A stretch of DNA of 64,000 nucleotides. Source: Palsa-661 sp035535015 (GTDB taxonomy: Bacteria; Actinomycetota; Acidimicrobiia; Acidimicrobiales; UBA8190). This document shows, one piece after another, positions 61,896-64,000 of the stretch. The DNA is taken from NCBI GenBank assembly GCA_035535015.1, contig DATLQU010000007.1, forward strand, positions 60,150 through 124,149. Reading direction: 5' to 3'. Made by a program: the position numbers and the translations under genes. How positions within the stretch are numbered: position 1 is the first letter of the stretch; each line of letters opens with the position of its first letter. Below the pieces are notes generated by a model. The model was not told where the DNA came from and searched no databases. It worked only from the letters and a program-made list of their open reading frames with translations.

Positions 61896-62294
61896 ATGCC
61901 GAAGGCGGAATGGACTTCGAAAGTGGAGCGGATCGACAAACCCTGGGGCTTTGAGATTCATTTCGCTCTCGTCCCTGGAAAGTACTGTGGAAAGACGCTG
62001 CACGTTGACGCGGGGCATGCTCTCTCTCTCCAATACCACGTGCGCAAGGAGGAGACGATTGCTGTGCAATCTGGGAAGCTCCTGTTCGAAGTCGGAACTG
62101 CTGATGGTTCGCTTGAGTCATTCGAGCTCCTGCCGGGCGAAGCCGTCCATCTGTCTCCAGGTACTCGCCATCGCATGACGGCCCTAGTCGACACTGTCGT
62201 CCTAGAAGCAAGTACCACGGAACTGGACGATGTAGTCCGGATCGAAGACCGATACGGGCGCGAGATCAAAGATGCGAGTTCGACAGGTACGTAA
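61896..62294 (+). CDS. Cupin-fold protein, phosphomannose-isomerase-type
   Basis: This 132-residue single cupin resembles the isomerase domain of bifunctional mannose-6-phosphate isomerases/GDP-mannose pyrophosphorylases: KPWGFEIHFA, LQYHVRKEETIAVQSGKLLFEVG and PGEAVHLSPGTRHRMTA. The metal ligands (H, H, E, H) are all present. Codon use is more AT-tolerant than upstream genes, which suggests transfer. ATG 61896 has GGGAG 5 nt before it; GTG 61890 is an alternative. Confidence 0.85.
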   Translation: MPKAEWTSKVERIDKPWGFEIHFALVPGKYCGKTLHVDAGHALSLQYHVRKEETIAVQSGKLLFEVGTADGSLESFELLPGEAVHLSPGTRHRMTALVDTVVLEASTTELDDVVRIEDRYGREIKDASSTGT

Positions 62295-62349
62295 ACGAAC
62301 CGCGTGCGAACTCCAATCTGGTCGGGATTTTCGATTTCTGCACCTCATC

Positions 62350-62541
62350 GCCGAGCACCGGTTGGCCAGGAACTCGTCCCGATAGGTCCGGTGGAATCGC
62401 TCCACTTGCCGGTGGTCGTTGGCGAGTAGGGACCGGTCAGGTGGTGTTTGGTGTCGTTGTTGTGGCAGATCCGGTCGAAGAGCACCGGTCCTGGTCCGGG
62501 GCCGAATCGAGCGCAGAACCGTGCATGGCGGTGCAGACTCA
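62350..62541 (-). mobile_element. IS481-family transposase remnant
   Basis: The minus strand encodes RFGPGPGPVLFDRICHNND and LTGPYSPTTTGK, then one base is missing and VERFHRTYRDEFLA continues in another frame. These are adjacent parts of the DDE-domain C-terminus in IS481-family transposases. The start, the first two catalytic residues and the far C-terminus are gone. It lies immediately downstream of the truncated parA, on the same strand. No inverted repeats were found. Confidence 0.7.
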
Positions 62542-62619
62542 TGCTCAACGGAATTGTGGGTTGAACTAGCCATTCGCCGAGTTGTGGCAGGCTCCGGAAT
62601 TGCCACTTAGATTTTTCCG

Positions 62620-63066
62620 TCATTTTACCGCAGCGTGGCTGGGGCCTCGGTCCCAGCTTCGCCGGTCGCTGACAGTGACACACCCGCACGTCATCCTGGT
62701 GGGATGACTGGCTACCGAACATACCGGGACAAGCGCCACATCCGGTGGGACCAAGACGTCGGTGGCGCTGAGGATGGCGCTTCGCACAACGGCATCGTGG
62801 CCAGGTGGCGTATCGATGACGATGTGGGCGTACCCTTCGCCGAACTCGGCGATCCGTCGGTGAAGATTTTCCCCGGAATCGGTGAGAAGGTCGAACGGTC
62901 GCTCGTCTTCCATGAGCATCGTCCATTCGGTCGCAGAACCCTGGGGGTCAGCGTCAACAAGCAACGTTCGCCCGTGCCGTCCGAGACCAGCGGCCAGGTG
63001 AACGGCGGTCATCGTCTTCCCCGTTCCCCCCTTGAGATTGGTGATAGCAAGTCGCATATGAGGCAC
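62620..63066 (-). pseudogene. ParA-family partition ATPase, C-terminally truncated
   Basis: The N-terminal 105 residues are a good small ParA: KGGTGKTMTAVHLAAGLG (Walker A at 12-18), LLVDADPQGSATEW and VIDTPPGHD. After ATDVLVPP the expected C-terminal third is replaced by unrelated sequence to a stop at 62620. An IS481 remnant follows at once, so insertion or deletion probably cut the gene. No parB is adjacent. A repeat-rich region lies upstream. Confidence 0.75.
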
Positions 63067-63086
63067 CTATGACAAGTGTGGTGCAG

Positions 63087-63136
63087 ATATGCAGACGTCC
63101 ATATGTATGCATATGCAGACAGCAGCATTTGCATAC
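63087..63136. repeat. Iteron-like repeats upstream of parA
   Basis: ATATGCAGAC occurs twice, at 63087-63096 and 63111-63120, 24 bp apart. GTATGCA (63105-63111) and TGCATAC (63130-63136) form an inverted pair, and CATATG boxes lie between. The block is AT-rich and lies 20-70 bp before parA. A ParA autoregulatory operator, partition site or plasmid iteron would look like this. Confidence 0.6.
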
Positions 63137-63187
63137 ATCAATATCCGGCAGCGTGCCCAATCTGTCAATACATTGTGGGCATTCTGC

Positions 63188-64000
63188 TCAACGACGCCGA
63201 GGAACTCTCCTCACCGGTTCGCTGGTTCTGGTGTCGCCCTCGGGGCTTGCGAGCTGTCGCTCCAGGTCGGTAAACGCAGCGATGATCTCTGGGGCCTCGT
63301 AGGCACGGTTCCTCCGACCGAGGTTCCCCTGCCGGAGGACGCCTGCTTCGACAAGCTGCGAGACGGCGTTGTTGGCGGCAGGATACGTTCGACCGATCAA
63401 CGCAGCGGCGCTGTTGACCGTTACGACTGGCGCACCGACGAGAGCAGAGAGGAGGAGGTCGGCAGCGGAGTTCTTTCGGAGGGAACCAATTCGCTCCCTC
63501 CAGGCATCTTGGATGTCCTGGGCCTTTTCTTCGAATTCGTCGGCGTCAGCAACGGCTCTGCTACAGGCGATGGAGAATTGGGCAATCCATCGGTTCATTC
63601 CAGCGTGAGCATCACGGCTGGTGGATGGTCCTCGATATCGGACACCAGTCAGCGCCGTGACGTAGTCCTTCGACCAGGTCGCAAGGACGAGTGAGACAGG
63701 CGGGAGGACTCGAACGGCGAGTCCCCTCCGGCGAAGGATGAGGTGGATGAGCGCTCGTCCCGTTCTGCCGTTGCCATCCACGAACGGGTGGATGGTTTCG
63801 AACTGCGCATGCGCAATGGCGGCTTGAGCGACGGCGGGGAGACCGTCGTCGTTCGCAAACGCACAGAGGTCCGCCATGAGTTCAGGGACGTTCTCGGGAG
63901 GTGGCGGAACGAAGGCCGCAGAGCAGGGATTGTACGAGCTACCCCCGATCCAGTTCTGGACCTCTCGATAGTGGCCCCCGTGTTCTTCAAGCCTGGTTCC
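63188..64000 (-). CDS. Fic-domain protein, 5' part beyond the window
   Basis: The Fic motif HPFVDGNGRTGR is intact, so AMP or a similar group could be transferred to a target protein. Upstream the frame stays open to the right edge with VQNWIGGSSYNP and PPPPENVPELMADL, typical of Fic proteins just before the catalytic helix. The C-terminal 100 residues resemble a winged helix (AAALIGRTYPAANNAVSQLVEAGVL). Whether an inhibitory helix is present upstream cannot be seen. It is co-directional with the parA remnant. Confidence 0.88.
   Translation of the reverse strand, partial: GTRLEEHGGHYREVQNWIGGSSYNPCSAAFVPPPPENVPELMADLCAFANDDGLPAVAQAAIAHAQFETIHPFVDGNGRTGRALIHLILRRRGLAVRVLPPVSLVLATWSKDYVTALTGVRYRGPSTSRDAHAGMNRWIAQFSIACSRAVADADEFEEKAQDIQDAWRERIGSLRKNSAADLLLSALVGAPVVTVNSAAALIGRTYPAANNAVSQLVEAGVLRQGNLGRRNRAYEAPEIIAAFTDLERQLASPEGDTRTSEPVRRVPRRR

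Overview
The window is high-GC DNA with GTG starts, overlapping stop/start junctions (ATGA, TGATG), a WhiB regulator, a PdtaS-type kinase, DUF3107, a Get3-like ATPase pair and a mycobacterial-style Ada-AlkA fusion. Together these point to Actinomycetota. A complete System I (Ccm) cytochrome c maturation operon, unusual in that phylum, and fused branched-chain amino acid transporter subunits suggest a deep lineage such as Acidimicrobiia. That class assignment is inference. From about 60.6 kb to the right edge the base composition drifts and the gene content changes.

Layout. 0-2 kb: etfA/etfB and a glycerophosphodiester phosphodiesterase. 2-6 kb: whiB1-like gene with a perfect CRP-type site, two response regulators (one HD-GYP) and pdtaS. 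6-11 kb: PHP phosphoesterase, O-methyltransferase, a Cys-rich unknown, dienelactone hydrolase and a PAS-PAS-GGDEF protein. 11-15 kb: two ArsA/Get3-like ATPases, DUF3107 and a dGTPase-like HD protein. 15-18 kb: an iron-sulfur group (Mrp, SufR-like regulator, cysteine desulfurase). 18-27 kb: MaoC dehydratase, MerR regulator, then the ten-gene ccm/ccd operon. 27-36 kb: GDP-mannose dehydratase, crotonase, glycosyltransferase, TetR, DUF4395, a phosphatase/lipoprotein/secreted-protein group and acyl-CoA dehydrogenase. 35-41 kb: cysS and valS fired divergently from a 20-bp gap, an amidohydrolase and an SDR. 41-46 kb: a three-gene Liv-type ABC transporter with LivGF and LivHM fusions. 46-50 kb: esterase, Ogt and Ada-AlkA repair genes. 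50-60 kb: intact genes (PPOX, MocR, sulfatase with TetR, DsbA-like, PilT-like ATPase) interleaved with broken ones (MBL hydrolase, GNAT, esterase, possible SARP fragment). 60.6-64 kb: small actinobacterial proteins, a cupin, an IS481 remnant, a truncated ParA with a repeat-rich upstream region, and a Fic protein running off the edge.

The genes work in modules: redox and CoA-ester metabolism (ETF, acyl-CoA dehydrogenase, crotonase, MaoC), signalling (c-di-GMP synthesis and turnover, PdtaS, WhiB1), Fe-S and cytochrome c biogenesis, and alkylation repair. Short tandem repeats of 12-20 bp sit at five gene junctions, and two of them have grown out of a downstream gene's start region. Several promoters place the -10 hexamer 6-7 nt before the start codon, which predicts leaderless mRNAs. 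Two divergent pairs share a symmetric TANNNTA -10. I saw no tRNA, rRNA, CRISPR array or clearly new defence system.
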